Made by a program: the position numbers and the translations under genes. Below, in pieces: positions 1 to 8,407 of a stretch of DNA of 64,000 bases. The notes beneath the pieces were generated by a model. That model saw only the letters and a list, made by a program, of their open reading frames with translations. It did not search any database and had not been told where the DNA came from. Source of the stretch: Tessaracoccus sp. MC1865 (GTDB taxonomy: Bacteria; Actinomycetota; Actinomycetes; Propionibacteriales; Propionibacteriaceae); contig NZ_CP072596.1 of NCBI RefSeq assembly GCF_017815535.1, positions 2,759,614-2,823,613 of the forward strand, written 5' to 3'. How positions within the stretch are numbered: position 1 is the first letter of the stretch; every line of letters begins with the position of its first letter.

Positions 1-767
1 TCGACGCCACCGGTCAGCCCGCCACCACCTTCGCCTTCGCAGACGTCGCAGCCGAAGGCGTCCAGCAGCAGCGCGCGGTGCTGGCTCCAGAAGTACGCGG
101 CCGTGATCGACGAGCTCGTCCACGGTCCCCCGTACATCTTGCAAACCCCATCGGCTCCGCACCGCAGCGGACAGCCGGTGCGCGCCGGGGCCAACTGAAC
201 CGCGACCGGTTCGTCTCCTCCGACGTCAACGCCCTCCCGCGTGGCGAGCGGGGTCAGCCCACTGGAATCCCACCGAAAGACGAAGTCCTGACCGTGGAAG
301 AAGGCCGTGGAGAGCGCCTCTTCCTCGTCGATGCCCTTCACCACGGCACCCTTCTCCACCCACTGACGATTCGGCGAGCTCGACACGCTCGGCACCCAGT
401 CCTCACCCTGATACTCCAACCTCCAGTACAGCCCGCCCAGCGTGGCAGCATCCTCATCCGGCATCGTCAGCCGACCGAAGGCGTGGTTCCCCGACACGAC
501 GAACACCGGCCCGCACCCCTCGCCGAACAGAGCCTCCGGGCCGTGGGTCTCCGCACCGGGCGTGGGCACCACGTCGACGGGGGACTCATCGCTCCCGTTC
601 GGCCAGATCCGGATGACCGTCTGGCGGTAGGACTCCACCACGGGCACCGAGGGCCGGCGCCGCAGGACTTTCCCGTAGTCAGGGTCAGTGCGGTGTGGCG
701 CTCGGGGGACCGAGATCTGGTCCTCCGGGAAGGAACCCTCACCGGGACGAAGTGGCAACGGCGACAT
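1..767 (-). CDS. Hypothetical protein, C-terminus outside window
   Basis: Reading leftward from an ATG at 765-767, the frame stays open for 255 codons to the window edge, so the 3' end is missing. A GAGGAG ribosome binding site lies 7 to 8 bases upstream of the ATG, which supports this start. The translation is balanced and protein-like: Trp, Glu and Gly rich, with phrases such as VIRIWPNGSDESP and VFVVSGNHAFGRL. The visible C-terminal part has paired cysteines (GCPLRCGADGVC, FGCDVCEGEGGGG) that could bind metal or form disulfides. I recognise no family. It is divergent from the two-gene unit starting at 1277. Confidence 0.7.
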   Translation of the reverse strand, partial: MSPLPLRPGEGSFPEDQISVPRAPHRTDPDYGKVLRRRPSVPVVESYRQTVIRIWPNGSDESPVDVVPTPGAETHGPEALFGEGCGPVFVVSGNHAFGRLTMPDEDAATLGGLYWRLEYQGEDWVPSVSSSPNRQWVEKGAVVKGIDEEEALSTAFFHGQDFVFRWDSSGLTPLATREGVDVGGDEPVAVQLAPARTGCPLRCGADGVCKMYGGPWTSSSITAAYFWSQHRALLLDAFGCDVCEGEGGGGLTGGV

Positions 768-779
768 GAAAGAACTCCT

Positions 780-806
780 CGTTCCAGGTCTCGCTGGAAC
801 GAGACC
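780..806 (-). promoter_or_regulatory. Overlapping dyads at the leader of the leftward gene
   Basis: Two inverted repeats overlap: CGTTCCAG (780-787) with CTGGAACG (794-801), and GGTCTCG (787-793) with CGAGACC (800-806). They lie next to the ribosome binding site of the gene starting at 767. They could be an operator or mutually exclusive leader hairpins. The function is inferred only from position. Confidence 0.35.
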
Positions 807-1276
807 GCATGACCTCGACGGCTGTGGAGGCCGGGTCTTCCTCGGAGGGCACCGGAGCGGTTACCGGTTGCCGTGCGACCATTCCGAGGGATTGGGGCCG
901 CATCTCTTAACCCACCAGGGAGTATGGCACAGCACCCCGACAGAGTGTCCAGAACCACGTTTCGCGGCCGCTTCAGACCCGTCAGATGGATACATCCCCT
1001 CCGCGAGAAATTGTCGGAGCCCCCCTCTACATTGATTGCTAAAGAACCAGTGCAACAAGACACTGAACGGCAGCTCGGCGATCTGCGGCAAGCCACAGAA
1101 GCAGCCCTTTTCAGACAGGCCCTGGACAAGCCCTTACTTGGGCCCCTGCATCGGTTCTGGACACCTGTGAAGAGAACCACGCAGACCTAGGAGGGAGGCG
1201 GCTGAGAACGGCAGCACATTCTGCGCGGTTTGCGTCTCTTGCTCAACCCATCAACCACCTTCCTGGAAAGAACCAT
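807..1276. other. Gap without a convincing gene
   Basis: Together with the dyad this is a 509-base gap between divergent genes. A 105-codon rightward frame (873-1190) and leftward frames of 76 and 237 codons exist, but they have no ribosome binding site and show poor residue composition. I see no terminator or clear promoter. Confidence 0.4.
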
Positions 1277-1723
1277 ATGACGAAGACCCAGACGCCCACT
1301 CTCGATGAGATCGCCGCCCACGGGAATCGTGGCCACCACCACGGATATCAACGCAACAACAACGACATCCTCTGCATGGACGGCACGGTCATCTCGGTGA
1401 TTGCAGGAAACGGCACCTGGTCGAAACCGACTCCCGCCTTCTGCCTGTGCGCGACCGGTGAGGGTGACGGCACCGTGCAGGGGACCGACGGCGTCGTCGA
1501 CTGCGACTATCCAGGCCCCTATGACTACGTGGAGGTCCGCACGGACCATCCCGAACTGACCGACTCCGGTGAACTGAAATGCTTCGGTATCCCGGTTGAG
1601 GACCTGCGCGCCTGGGTCATCCAGCACGGTGGAGAGTTCCGTGTCACCCAGGCCGCGGAAGCAATCCTTCGCCCCCTGACAGAGCCGGGCAATCCCCACC
1701 CACCTGAGGAAGTGAAACCATGA
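1277..1723 (+). CDS. Hypothetical protein (148 aa)
   Basis: Start chosen at ATG 1277, with a GGAAAG ribosome binding site 6 to 8 bases upstream. The protein is soluble and acidic, with no signal peptide or membrane segment. The N-terminal part is His/Asn rich (HGNRGHHHGYQRNNND), and a central stretch holds several cysteines (FCLCATGEG, VVDCDYPGP, LKCFGI). No family is recognised. Its TGA overlaps the ATG of the next gene as ATGA, so the two are very likely translationally coupled and work together. Confidence 0.65.
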   Translation: MTKTQTPTLDEIAAHGNRGHHHGYQRNNNDILCMDGTVISVIAGNGTWSKPTPAFCLCATGEGDGTVQGTDGVVDCDYPGPYDYVEVRTDHPELTDSGELKCFGIPVEDLRAWVIQHGGEFRVTQAAEAILRPLTEPGNPHPPEEVKP

Positions 1724-2874
1724 CTAAGTTTCTCGGCACGAGCCGGTATCACAGCCGCTCCGTGCAGCCCGACGGCACCACCACCGAGTACGACATCACC
1801 GAATGCGACTCAGCCTTCAGCATCACCGCCACCAACGACGCGGGAGAACCCCAGACCCGCGACCTCGGAGCCTTGAGCGGCGGGCTCGTCGAGGCCCTCC
1901 AGTACAACCCAGCGCTCCTGCGCGTCGGCGCGGGTTTCACGGACATCACCACCAACGGCGGGGTCGGCCTGCACGAGCTCCTCGGCATGCTCGTCGTCGA
2001 CGAGCCTGGCGAACCCGATCCCAGCTCCGACGACTGGCTCACCCCAGAGGGCGAACCCAAGGTGGACCTCGGGATCGACATCGAGGACTGGGGCTACGAC
2101 GAGGAGATCCTCAGCATCAGCCCGGCCGACGGCCACGACATCGTGCCGCGGTGGATCCGGATCAACGGCGAACGGGCATTCGTACTGCGGGGTCCAGCCG
2201 GGTTCGCGGCCGTCGGGATGCTCGACAACGAATACGAGTGGGCCAGACCCACGCTCACGCAAGACCTTTTATCGTGGCGCTTCTACGGTGAGTCTGGCGG
2301 CCCCTGCACCTGGGACGGTGGGGCCGGGCTCGGCTGGTGCGGCTCCAGACTGTGGGCGTTCAACCGGTGGGGTGATGTGGATCCCGTCAGCTATGTCGTC
2401 CCCGCGCCTCGGCCGGAGGGGCTCGCCCGCGAACTCGCCGGCTGGATCCTGTCACTCGATTGGGAACTGCCGTACCTGCTCTCTGCCGTCGGCATGCCCG
2501 GCCTCGGAGAGGACGAGCGCAAAGATTTGTGGGGGGCCCAGGACATGGAGGGCCAAGAGGCGTCATCCCACCTAGGTGAGGAGCTTGACCGTGAGGTGGT
2601 AGAGATCCTCTGCGACTCCTACCCGCAACTGAAGGAGGCGACGGAGGGGCTCTGCAACCCCAATTCCGAACGCGGGCAGCTGATCTACGCCTGGATCCGT
2701 CAGATCGTCCACGGTTCGTACCAGTCAGGCTCCTGGAACCAGGTCCACTCAGCCATGGTGGGCGGCATCGAGCCGCCGGCCGACGACCAGCGCGCCCCCA
2801 CGATGCAGGAGCGGTGGGAGCACAGCGTGAAGCGAGCGACGGCCATCATCGAATCCGCACGAGTCAGCGACTGA
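1720..2874 (+). CDS. Hypothetical protein (384 aa)
   Basis: Starts inside the stop codon of the preceding gene (ATGA overlap), so it is the second gene of a coupled pair. The N-terminal 100 residues are beta-like and acidic. The middle has Trp/Gly/Cys-rich segments (GPCTWDGGAGLGWCG) and the C-terminal 150 residues look helical. No signal peptide, transmembrane segment or catalytic motif is recognised. Its base composition resembles the other island genes rather than the host genes to the right. Its place beside mobile elements and a defence locus makes an accessory function possible, but nothing in the sequence states one. Confidence 0.65.
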   Translation: MTKFLGTSRYHSRSVQPDGTTTEYDITECDSAFSITATNDAGEPQTRDLGALSGGLVEALQYNPALLRVGAGFTDITTNGGVGLHELLGMLVVDEPGEPDPSSDDWLTPEGEPKVDLGIDIEDWGYDEEILSISPADGHDIVPRWIRINGERAFVLRGPAGFAAVGMLDNEYEWARPTLTQDLLSWRFYGESGGPCTWDGGAGLGWCGSRLWAFNRWGDVDPVSYVVPAPRPEGLARELAGWILSLDWELPYLLSAVGMPGLGEDERKDLWGAQDMEGQEASSHLGEELDREVVEILCDSYPQLKEATEGLCNPNSERGQLIYAWIRQIVHGSYQSGSWNQVHSAMVGGIEPPADDQRAPTMQERWEHSVKRATAIIESARVSD

Positions 2875-3045
2875 GTACTGAAGCAATGGGTGGCGGCCAT
2901 CCGGACGGGAAAGGGTGCCCGACAGACGGATCACCCAACGGGCGCGATACGGTGGCATCCCTCGGCGGGAGGAGCGCTGTTGCCGAGTGAGAGCGGCCCC
3001 AGCGCTCTACAGACAGAGTCACGCCAGGGGCAGTAAGGGGAGCGA

Positions 3046-3429
3046 ATGCAGACAAACGATTTCATCCGCCACGTGGACCGGGAGCTAGACGGGCTCGCCC
3101 AGAGCACATTCTCGCCTCGCCAGTTCCCAACTCTGCCCGGAACAGAGTCAAGCGCCTGCCTGCTGCCAGACTTCCGATCCGAGTCCGCTTTCGAGAAGCG
3201 CTACGGTCGCACCTACTCGTCGCATGAGAGCAGCGCGAACTTGGGAGCCCTAGGATTCTCAATGGAAGAGGCCACGGCCGTCGTCAACGAGTTCGCCCGA
3301 TTTGCTGCCAGCAATTACGGCTCCGATGTCCTCGACGCGGCGGAAGCCACGCTTCGTCGGCTGTCCCGCATCGAACAATCGATCGAACCGCTCTTCGCTG
3401 GGTTGAGGGACTGCCGAAGGTTTGGTTGA
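3046..3429 (+). pseudogene. Hypothetical gene truncated by an IS3 element
   Basis: The start ATG at 3046 has an AGGGGAG ribosome binding site. The reading frame is convincing up to about residue 124. The last two codons (Phe, Gly) and the TGA lie inside the terminal inverted repeat of the adjacent IS3 element at 3419, so the original C-terminus has been lost. The remaining part ends in a helical segment (EEATAVVNEFARFAA and onward). No family is recognised. Confidence 0.6.
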
Positions 3430-3438
3430 CCTCCGGGG

Positions 3439-4323
3439 TTATGCCGCCAGTTTAGCGGCTGGGTTCATGATGAGTTCGAACTCGATGGGGGTGAGTTTTC
3501 CGAGGCGGCGTTGACGGCGTTTGCGGTGGTACTTCCCCTCGATCCAGGACACGATAGCCAGGCGCAGTTCCTCTCGTGTGCCCCAGGATCGACGGTCGAG
3601 GACGTTTTTCTGGAGTAGCGCGAAGAACGACTCCATCGCGGCGTTATCGCCACATGCCCCGACCCTGCCCATCGAGCCACGTAGCCTGTGACGCTTCAGT
3701 GCCTTGCGGAAGCGGCGCGACCGGAATTGGGAGCCTCTATCGGAATGGACGATCACCCCAGCGGGCCCGCCTCGGTGGGCCACCGCCATCTCGAGCGCGT
3801 TGACGGCGATACGGGCCTTCATCCGTGAATCGATCGAGTAGCCCACGATCCGGTTGGAGAACACGTCCTTGATCGCACACAGATACACCTTGCCCTCGCG
3901 GGTGCGGTGTTCGGTGATGTCGGTCAGCCACACCTGGTTGGGCCCGTCAGCGCTGAACTGCCTGTTGACCAGGTCATCGTGAACCGGCGCGCCGGCCTTC
4001 TTGTAGCGGGTCTTGCGCCTGGTGAACACCGACTGGATCCCGGCGACCCGGCACAACCGCCACACTCTGCGCTCCGACAACTCGTAGCCCAACTCAGCGA
4101 GGTCGTCTGCCAGTACCCGGTAGCCGCCCTCGGGGTCGTCGGTGTGCAGCTGATGCAGCACCGAGATGAGTTCTTGCTCCTCGGCCTCACGGGCTGACAC
4201 CGGTTGCTTGAGCCATTTGTAGTAGCCCTGTTTGGAGAATCCCAGTATCCGGCACGCGACCGCCACCGGCACCCTCACCCGGGCACCGACCGCGGCCATC
4301 TCCTTCACGAGCGGATAGATCAT
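3439..4323 (-). CDS. IS3-family transposase OrfB (DDE integrase core)
   Basis: A 294-residue catalytic subunit. The order is a helical N-terminal HTH-like region, then an rve integrase core with the DDE triad: D in WLTDITEH, D in HSDRGSQF and E in AAMESFFAL. The C-terminal HRKRRQRRLG and TPIEFE motifs are typical of IS3 enzymes. The length is normal and no disruption is seen. Its ATG overlaps the TGA of orfA, and the CCAAAATGA at the junction could support coupling or a -1 frameshift that makes an OrfAB fusion. The gene is likely active. Confidence 0.92.
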   Translation of the reverse strand: MIYPLVKEMAAVGARVRVPVAVACRILGFSKQGYYKWLKQPVSAREAEEQELISVLHQLHTDDPEGGYRVLADDLAELGYELSERRVWRLCRVAGIQSVFTRRKTRYKKAGAPVHDDLVNRQFSADGPNQVWLTDITEHRTREGKVYLCAIKDVFSNRIVGYSIDSRMKARIAVNALEMAVAHRGGPAGVIVHSDRGSQFRSRRFRKALKRHRLRGSMGRVGACGDNAAMESFFALLQKNVLDRRSWGTREELRLAIVSWIEGKYHRKRRQRRLGKLTPIEFELIMNPAAKLAA

Positions 4324-4622
4324 TTTGGGGGCGTGATGTGAGCCTGCGACAGATACGCCGCCGCGCGCCGCAGCACCTCGTTTTCCATCTCCAACTCCCG
4401 GATCCGACGCAGTGCCTGCGACATGTCCTTGCGGGCCTCTGGATCGGTGGTCGGGGTCATCCCATGGGACTTGAACCTGGCATCACGGAGCCAGGCTTGC
4501 AGCGTGGTCTTCGCCACTCCGAGGTCCTTGACGACCTGCTTTTGCGGGATACCCGACTCGACCAACGCGACCGCGTCGCGCTTGAACTCGTCGGTGTAGG
4601 TGATCTTCGGCATGGTTGCCAT
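4320..4622 (-). CDS. IS3-family transposase OrfA (HTH)
   Basis: A 100-residue protein with an N-terminal helix-turn-helix of the transposase_8 type (YTDEFKRDAVALVES, then KQVVKDLGVAKTTLQAWL) and a C-terminal leucine-zipper-like helix (ALRRIRELEMENEVLRRAA) used for oligomerisation. Translation may begin at the first Met or at the fourth codon. It binds the element's terminal repeats and works with OrfB. The partner frame follows with a 4-base overlap. Confidence 0.9.
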   Translation of the reverse strand: MATMPKITYTDEFKRDAVALVESGIPQKQVVKDLGVAKTTLQAWLRDARFKSHGMTPTTDPEARKDMSQALRRIRELEMENEVLRRAAAYLSQAHITPPK

Positions 4623-4677
4623 CCTTTCAGCACGACCCCCCTCTCAGGAATCATGCGGTCTTGGAGTCAACCAAACC

Positions 4678-5348
4678 GTCAGCAGTCCCGCCTCACCGTT
4701 GCGGCACGAGCGTTCGTAGGGACGTTGGGAACCCAGATCTACCAGACCAGACCCAGAGACCCGGAGGCCAAGGGGGTGGTGGAACGCGCCAACGGCTTCC
4801 TGCAGACCTCGTTCCTCCCGGGCCGCGAGTTCGGATCCCCGGTCGAGTTCAACACCCAGCTCGGAGCTTGGCTGCCGCGGGCTAACCAGCGGCTGCTGCG
4901 CCGCACCGGCGCTGCTCCCGCGGCACGGTTGGCAGCCGAAGTGGCAGCGATGACTGCGCTGCCGCCAGTGCCACCCGCGGTCGGGTTCAGCGACCGGATC
5001 AGGCTGGGCAGGGACTACTACGTCCGGGTGATGGGCAACGACTACTCCGTGGACCCGACGATGATCGGCAGGTTCGTCGACATCACCTGCAGCCTGGAAC
5101 ACGTCACTGTCCGCTGCGCCGGGACTGTGGTGGCCCGGCATGAGCGTTGCTGGGACCTGCGACGCACCATCACCGACCCCACCCATGTCGCGGCCGCCAA
5201 ACAGCTGCGCGCAGCCTTCCAGTCCCGCACCACCCCGGCGGCCCGCAGGGCGGAGCCAAGCCAGCAGGTGGGACTGCGGCCGCTGAGTGACTACGACGAG
5301 CTGTTCAACATCAACACTGCCGCGCAGTCGGTGAAGGAGGTGGCCTGA
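4678..5348 (+). pseudogene. IS21 transposase IstA, C-terminal fragment
   Basis: About 223 codons remain of a protein normally near 400 to 500 residues. The fragment holds the last acidic residue of the DDE core in the phrase DPEAKGVVERANGF, followed by the Mu-transposase-like C-terminal domain (DYYVRVMGNDYSVDP). The N-terminal HTH and the first two catalytic Asp residues are gone, cut off at the IS3 right end. Its stop overlaps the istB start as ATGA, the normal IS21 arrangement. Confidence 0.85.
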
Positions 5349-6118
5349 TGACCACCGGCAAGAACATCGCAGCCGAGATCGCGTTCCTGGCGCGGGAACT
5401 GAAGACCCCGGTGATCACCGAGACCTTCACAACCCTGGGCGACCAAGCCCGCCAAGCCGGCTGGTCCCACGAGGAATACCTCGCCGCTGTCCTGGGCAGG
5501 CAGGTCGCATCCCGCACCGCCAACGGCACCAGGATGAGGATCTCAGCAGCCCACTTCCCACAGGTCAAGACCATGCAGGACTTCACCTTCGATCACATCC
5601 CCGCCGTCACCAGAGACGTGATCGCGCACCTGGGGACCTGCACCTTCATCGCGAAACGGGAGAACGTGGTCCTGCTCGGGCCACCCGGCACCGGCAAGAC
5701 CCACCTGGCGATCGCCTTGGGCATCAAGGCCGCCGAAGCGTCCTACCCGGTGTTGTTCGACTCCGCGACCGGCTGGATCCACCGGCTGGCCCAAGCCCAC
5801 GCCAAGGGCAGCCTCGAGCGAGAACTCCGACGGCTGAACCGCTACCGACTACTCATCATCGACGAAGTCGGATACCTACCGCTGGACGCGGCCGCGGCGG
5901 CGTTGTTCTTCCAGCTCGTCGCCTCCCGTTACGAGACCGGCTCCATCATCGTGACCTCGAACCTGTCCTTCAGCCGCTGGGGCGAAACCCTCGGCGACGA
6001 CGTCGTCGCCGCCGCCACCATCGACCGCCTCGTCCACCACGCCCACGTCATCGGCCTGGACGGCGACTCCTACCGAACCCGCGGACACCGCGACAGCATC
6101 AACCAGCAAAACAAGTAG
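5348..6118 (+). CDS. istB: IS21 helper ATPase IstB
   Basis: A 256-residue AAA+ ATPase of the DnaC/IstB family that helps IstA with target selection and strand transfer. It has Walker A GPPGTGKTH near residue 117, Walker B LLIIDEVGYLP near 170 and sensor segment IIVTSNLSF near 200. The length is typical and the frame is intact. The C-terminus HRDSINQQNK is usual for the family. With istA truncated it has no local partner. Confidence 0.93.
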   Translation: MTTGKNIAAEIAFLARELKTPVITETFTTLGDQARQAGWSHEEYLAAVLGRQVASRTANGTRMRISAAHFPQVKTMQDFTFDHIPAVTRDVIAHLGTCTFIAKRENVVLLGPPGTGKTHLAIALGIKAAEASYPVLFDSATGWIHRLAQAHAKGSLERELRRLNRYRLLIIDEVGYLPLDAAAAALFFQLVASRYETGSIIVTSNLSFSRWGETLGDDVVAAATIDRLVHHAHVIGLDGDSYRTRGHRDSINQQNK

Positions 6119-6194
6119 CCAACCAACAAGAAACCGGCCGAGAGGGGTCAATTTTCAATCAGCACAGGGGGGTCAGAATTGGCCGGCGTTGACA

Positions 6195-6471
6195 CATGAC
6201 CCGGCTGATCACCAGGCTCCAGAGCGGCGTCCCGGCCGGCCTCGACGAGCTGCGGTCGCTGGGGCAGACGATGAAACGGCGCCGCGATGACATCCTCGCG
6301 TTCTTCGACCACCCCGGCACATCGAACGGTCCAACCGAGGCCGTCAATGGCCTCCTGGAGCACCTCCGCGGGACAGCGCGCGGGTTCCGCAGCATCGTCA
6401 ACTACGTCGCCCGATGCCTACTCGACGCGGGCGGGTTCAGACCCCTGATCCACTCACTTCTGTGAAGAGCC
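6195..6471 (+). pseudogene. ISL3-family transposase, C-terminal fragment
   Basis: From 6196 to 6465 the frame encodes the last 88 or so residues of an ISL3 transposase, with the diagnostic GTSNGPTEAVNG and LEHLRGTARGFRS phrases and a GGFRPL tail. The N-terminal part, about 340 residues in intact relatives, was displaced by the IS21 right end at 6194. The following TGTGAAGAGCC (to 6471) matches the terminal repeat style of ISL3 elements (GGCTCTTCACA when read inward), so it marks the old right end. Confidence 0.85.
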
Positions 6472-6574
6472 ACTTTGAGAGTTCCGTCGGGATGACACGG
6501 CGGTCTCCTCGCGATACCGGAATGGTAGAGGGTTCAGGACATTAGCCGCCCTCATCCAAGGCGGTGACAGCCTC

Positions 6575-8407
6575 TCAGTTGCGTTGTTCGGCCTGGGCTC
6601 GAATCTCCGGCAAAACAGCCTCCATAAGGCCGGGGGTTTGCGACCCGCCAAGAAGGAGCTGCCGATCTAGGAGCCGGTTTCCTGACTCGCAGGACGTCTC
6701 ACTCACTAACGAACAACCATGGCAAGCCGACAAGTTCAATTGGGCCGAGCCCTGTCTACTGCTCTCGATACAGACTGGATCATTGGAGCAAACCTCCGCG
6801 TCATCCAAGGCAGCCAGAATCACTTGGAGCAGATGTGAGGGCTCACCTAGGCGTACGAGCCCGCCCATCGTCCCCTGTGCGTCACCCGCGGATGTTGTGA
6901 TTAGGATGCCCGCGGTCTTGTCAGGTCTCTCAGAACTCGCATAGACACGCTCCTGTAATGCGGCGGAGGCATACCCGCTGGCGAATGCGAGCCGGCGAAT
7001 TAACATGTGAGCGAGTGTGTGTAGGGCGAGGAACCGCGGTTCTGGCGAATCAAGACGGCAGGCCCACGGGAGCTGCGCACGTCGGTCAAGGAGGATTCGT
7101 GCTCGAGCCTGCACCTTGGGCAAGCTCTCCCAAGCCGCGATAGCTTCCTCATTGAACCGAAGGAAGATACCCTCGCCAAATAGTTCCACAGCAGGATAGA
7201 CAGGCACATAGCCCGCCCCCCGACCCAAGTCCGCCGGAATAAAACTCGCGTCGGGCGAGTAGCGCCGGAAGCCCTTCAGCGCCCGGACCTCCCGCACTCT
7301 GCGAACCTGTCCTACTTGCTGGATCACAGTGCCGATGCTCTCGGGCCATGAGAAATCGGCCGTGGTCCATCCGTCGACGACGAAGCTATCCACGTTCGAG
7401 TCGCGGCCATTCGGCAACTTTCTCAAGAAGGCTGCCCATTCTCCGTCCTTGAGCTCGAGTAAAGAGGAAGCGGTGGAAGGCGAAGATCCGTGGGCCTCCG
7501 GCCCCTGTTCAGCGACGCCAACGACCGCACGCGGCTCGATACCCAACTCATCGGCGATCCACCCCGCAATGGCAACCCCCTGGGACGTGCCCATCCTGTC
7601 TACCAAACGGGAGAAGTACGGGTGCTTGCGGACGCGAAGGACACCCTCTTCGTGCGAGGTCATCTCTTCAGGAATATCTAAGGCTGATAGGCGCTCAGCG
7701 AGGTAATTGCCCGTTGCGCCTCTTTGTACAGCTACAAGCGTCGAGTCGCATGTACCCATCGCCAGGTCCCTTGGCTCCCAGGGCTGACGTCCCTCGCACG
7801 TGATCCCGTCCCGGTGTAGCGCGGATGGTGTGATGAGTTCATCAAGTCCTCGCGAGCGCCCACAACCGGCGCAAACCACCCTCAAGGACTGCAGTCCTTC
7901 TCCTCTCGCCTTCAGGCGCTCAAACCGCAGCTCGGTGTACTCCCGGCAATTGCGGATGGTTTCGCTGAGCTCGTCGTCGGTTCCTCTGTGGGCCCACATG
8001 AACCACGGGATGTCCTGGATATGGCTACCCTTCTGACAAACACCCACGAACCGCATGGGAATCAGAAAGCCGCCACAAGCGCAGGAATTGCTCCACCGGC
8101 CCTTGACTCTGCTGGAGAGGCGAGTGAGTCGTTCACAGCGTTCGCAGAAACGCCACGCGGGGAACCGCAGGTATTCCAGCGATGCAGTCTGCTTTCCAGC
8201 TTTTCCACCGTGTGAAGGTGGCTCACGCAGCTCTCCTCGGCCAAGCTGGTCCACGAGTCTCTGACACTCGATAACCGGGGCTGTACGCCGTTGCCAGTAG
8301 GATGTATCAGGAGCGATGAGGGATTCTCCCAAGACATCGACGATTGAGCCGACCCCGAACGGGGACACTATCTCCTGAAGCCTCAAGTCATGACTAATCT
8401 GTTCCAT
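6575..8407 (-). CDS. drmB: DISARM protein DrmB (DUF1998)
   Basis: A 610-residue protein with the architecture of DrmB. The N-terminal segment RLQEIVSPFGVGSIVDV is typical. A zinc-ligand-like region follows (FCERC near residue 87, CACGG near 107, VCQKGSH near 120). A C-terminal DUF1998 domain from about residue 460 includes LHTLAHMLIRRLAF and a cysteine cluster (VCSNDPVC, ACHGC, TSC). In DISARM, DrmB forms a complex with the DrmA helicase that loads on phage DNA. The start ATG overlaps the end of drmA by 14 bases and has a GGAAGG ribosome binding site. It is the last gene of the leftward operon and lies next to the IS remnants, yet it appears complete. Confidence 0.88.
   Translation of the reverse strand: MEQISHDLRLQEIVSPFGVGSIVDVLGESLIAPDTSYWQRRTAPVIECQRLVDQLGRGELREPPSHGGKAGKQTASLEYLRFPAWRFCERCERLTRLSSRVKGRWSNSCACGGFLIPMRFVGVCQKGSHIQDIPWFMWAHRGTDDELSETIRNCREYTELRFERLKARGEGLQSLRVVCAGCGRSRGLDELITPSALHRDGITCEGRQPWEPRDLAMGTCDSTLVAVQRGATGNYLAERLSALDIPEEMTSHEEGVLRVRKHPYFSRLVDRMGTSQGVAIAGWIADELGIEPRAVVGVAEQGPEAHGSSPSTASSLLELKDGEWAAFLRKLPNGRDSNVDSFVVDGWTTADFSWPESIGTVIQQVGQVRRVREVRALKGFRRYSPDASFIPADLGRGAGYVPVYPAVELFGEGIFLRFNEEAIAAWESLPKVQARARILLDRRAQLPWACRLDSPEPRFLALHTLAHMLIRRLAFASGYASAALQERVYASSERPDKTAGILITTSAGDAQGTMGGLVRLGEPSHLLQVILAALDDAEVCSNDPVCIESSRQGSAQLNLSACHGCSLVSETSCESGNRLLDRQLLLGGSQTPGLMEAVLPEIRAQAEQRN

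Larger units (their letters stand above)
3419..4677 (-). mobile_element. IS3-family insertion sequence
   Basis: An element of about 1.26 kb with orfA and orfB transcribed leftward. Its ends are inverted repeats: GGTTTGGTTGACCTCC at 3419-3434 and GGAGTCAACCAAACC at 4663-4677, identical over 15 positions apart from one extra base. The exact tip is uncertain by a few bases. The flanks show no target duplication. The left flank is a truncated unknown gene and the right flank is a truncated IS21 transposase, so one side was lost by a later deletion or recombination. Confidence 0.8.
4678..6194 (+). mobile_element. IS21-family element, left part deleted
   Basis: Contains the last third of istA, an intact istB and the right end of the element. 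The right end finishes ...GGCCGGCGTTGACA at 6194, with IS21-style subterminal repeats (two copies of a GGGGTCA-type sequence near 6145 and 6168). The left end and most of istA are missing where the IS3 element abuts at 4677. The right end is inserted inside an ISL3 transposase gene. The remnant cannot move on its own because it lacks istA and one terminus. Confidence 0.8.

Noticed and set aside
873-1190. Small rightward open frame of 105 codons in the gap before 1277
   Set aside because: No ribosome binding site, no recognisable family and frames of similar quality exist on the other strand.
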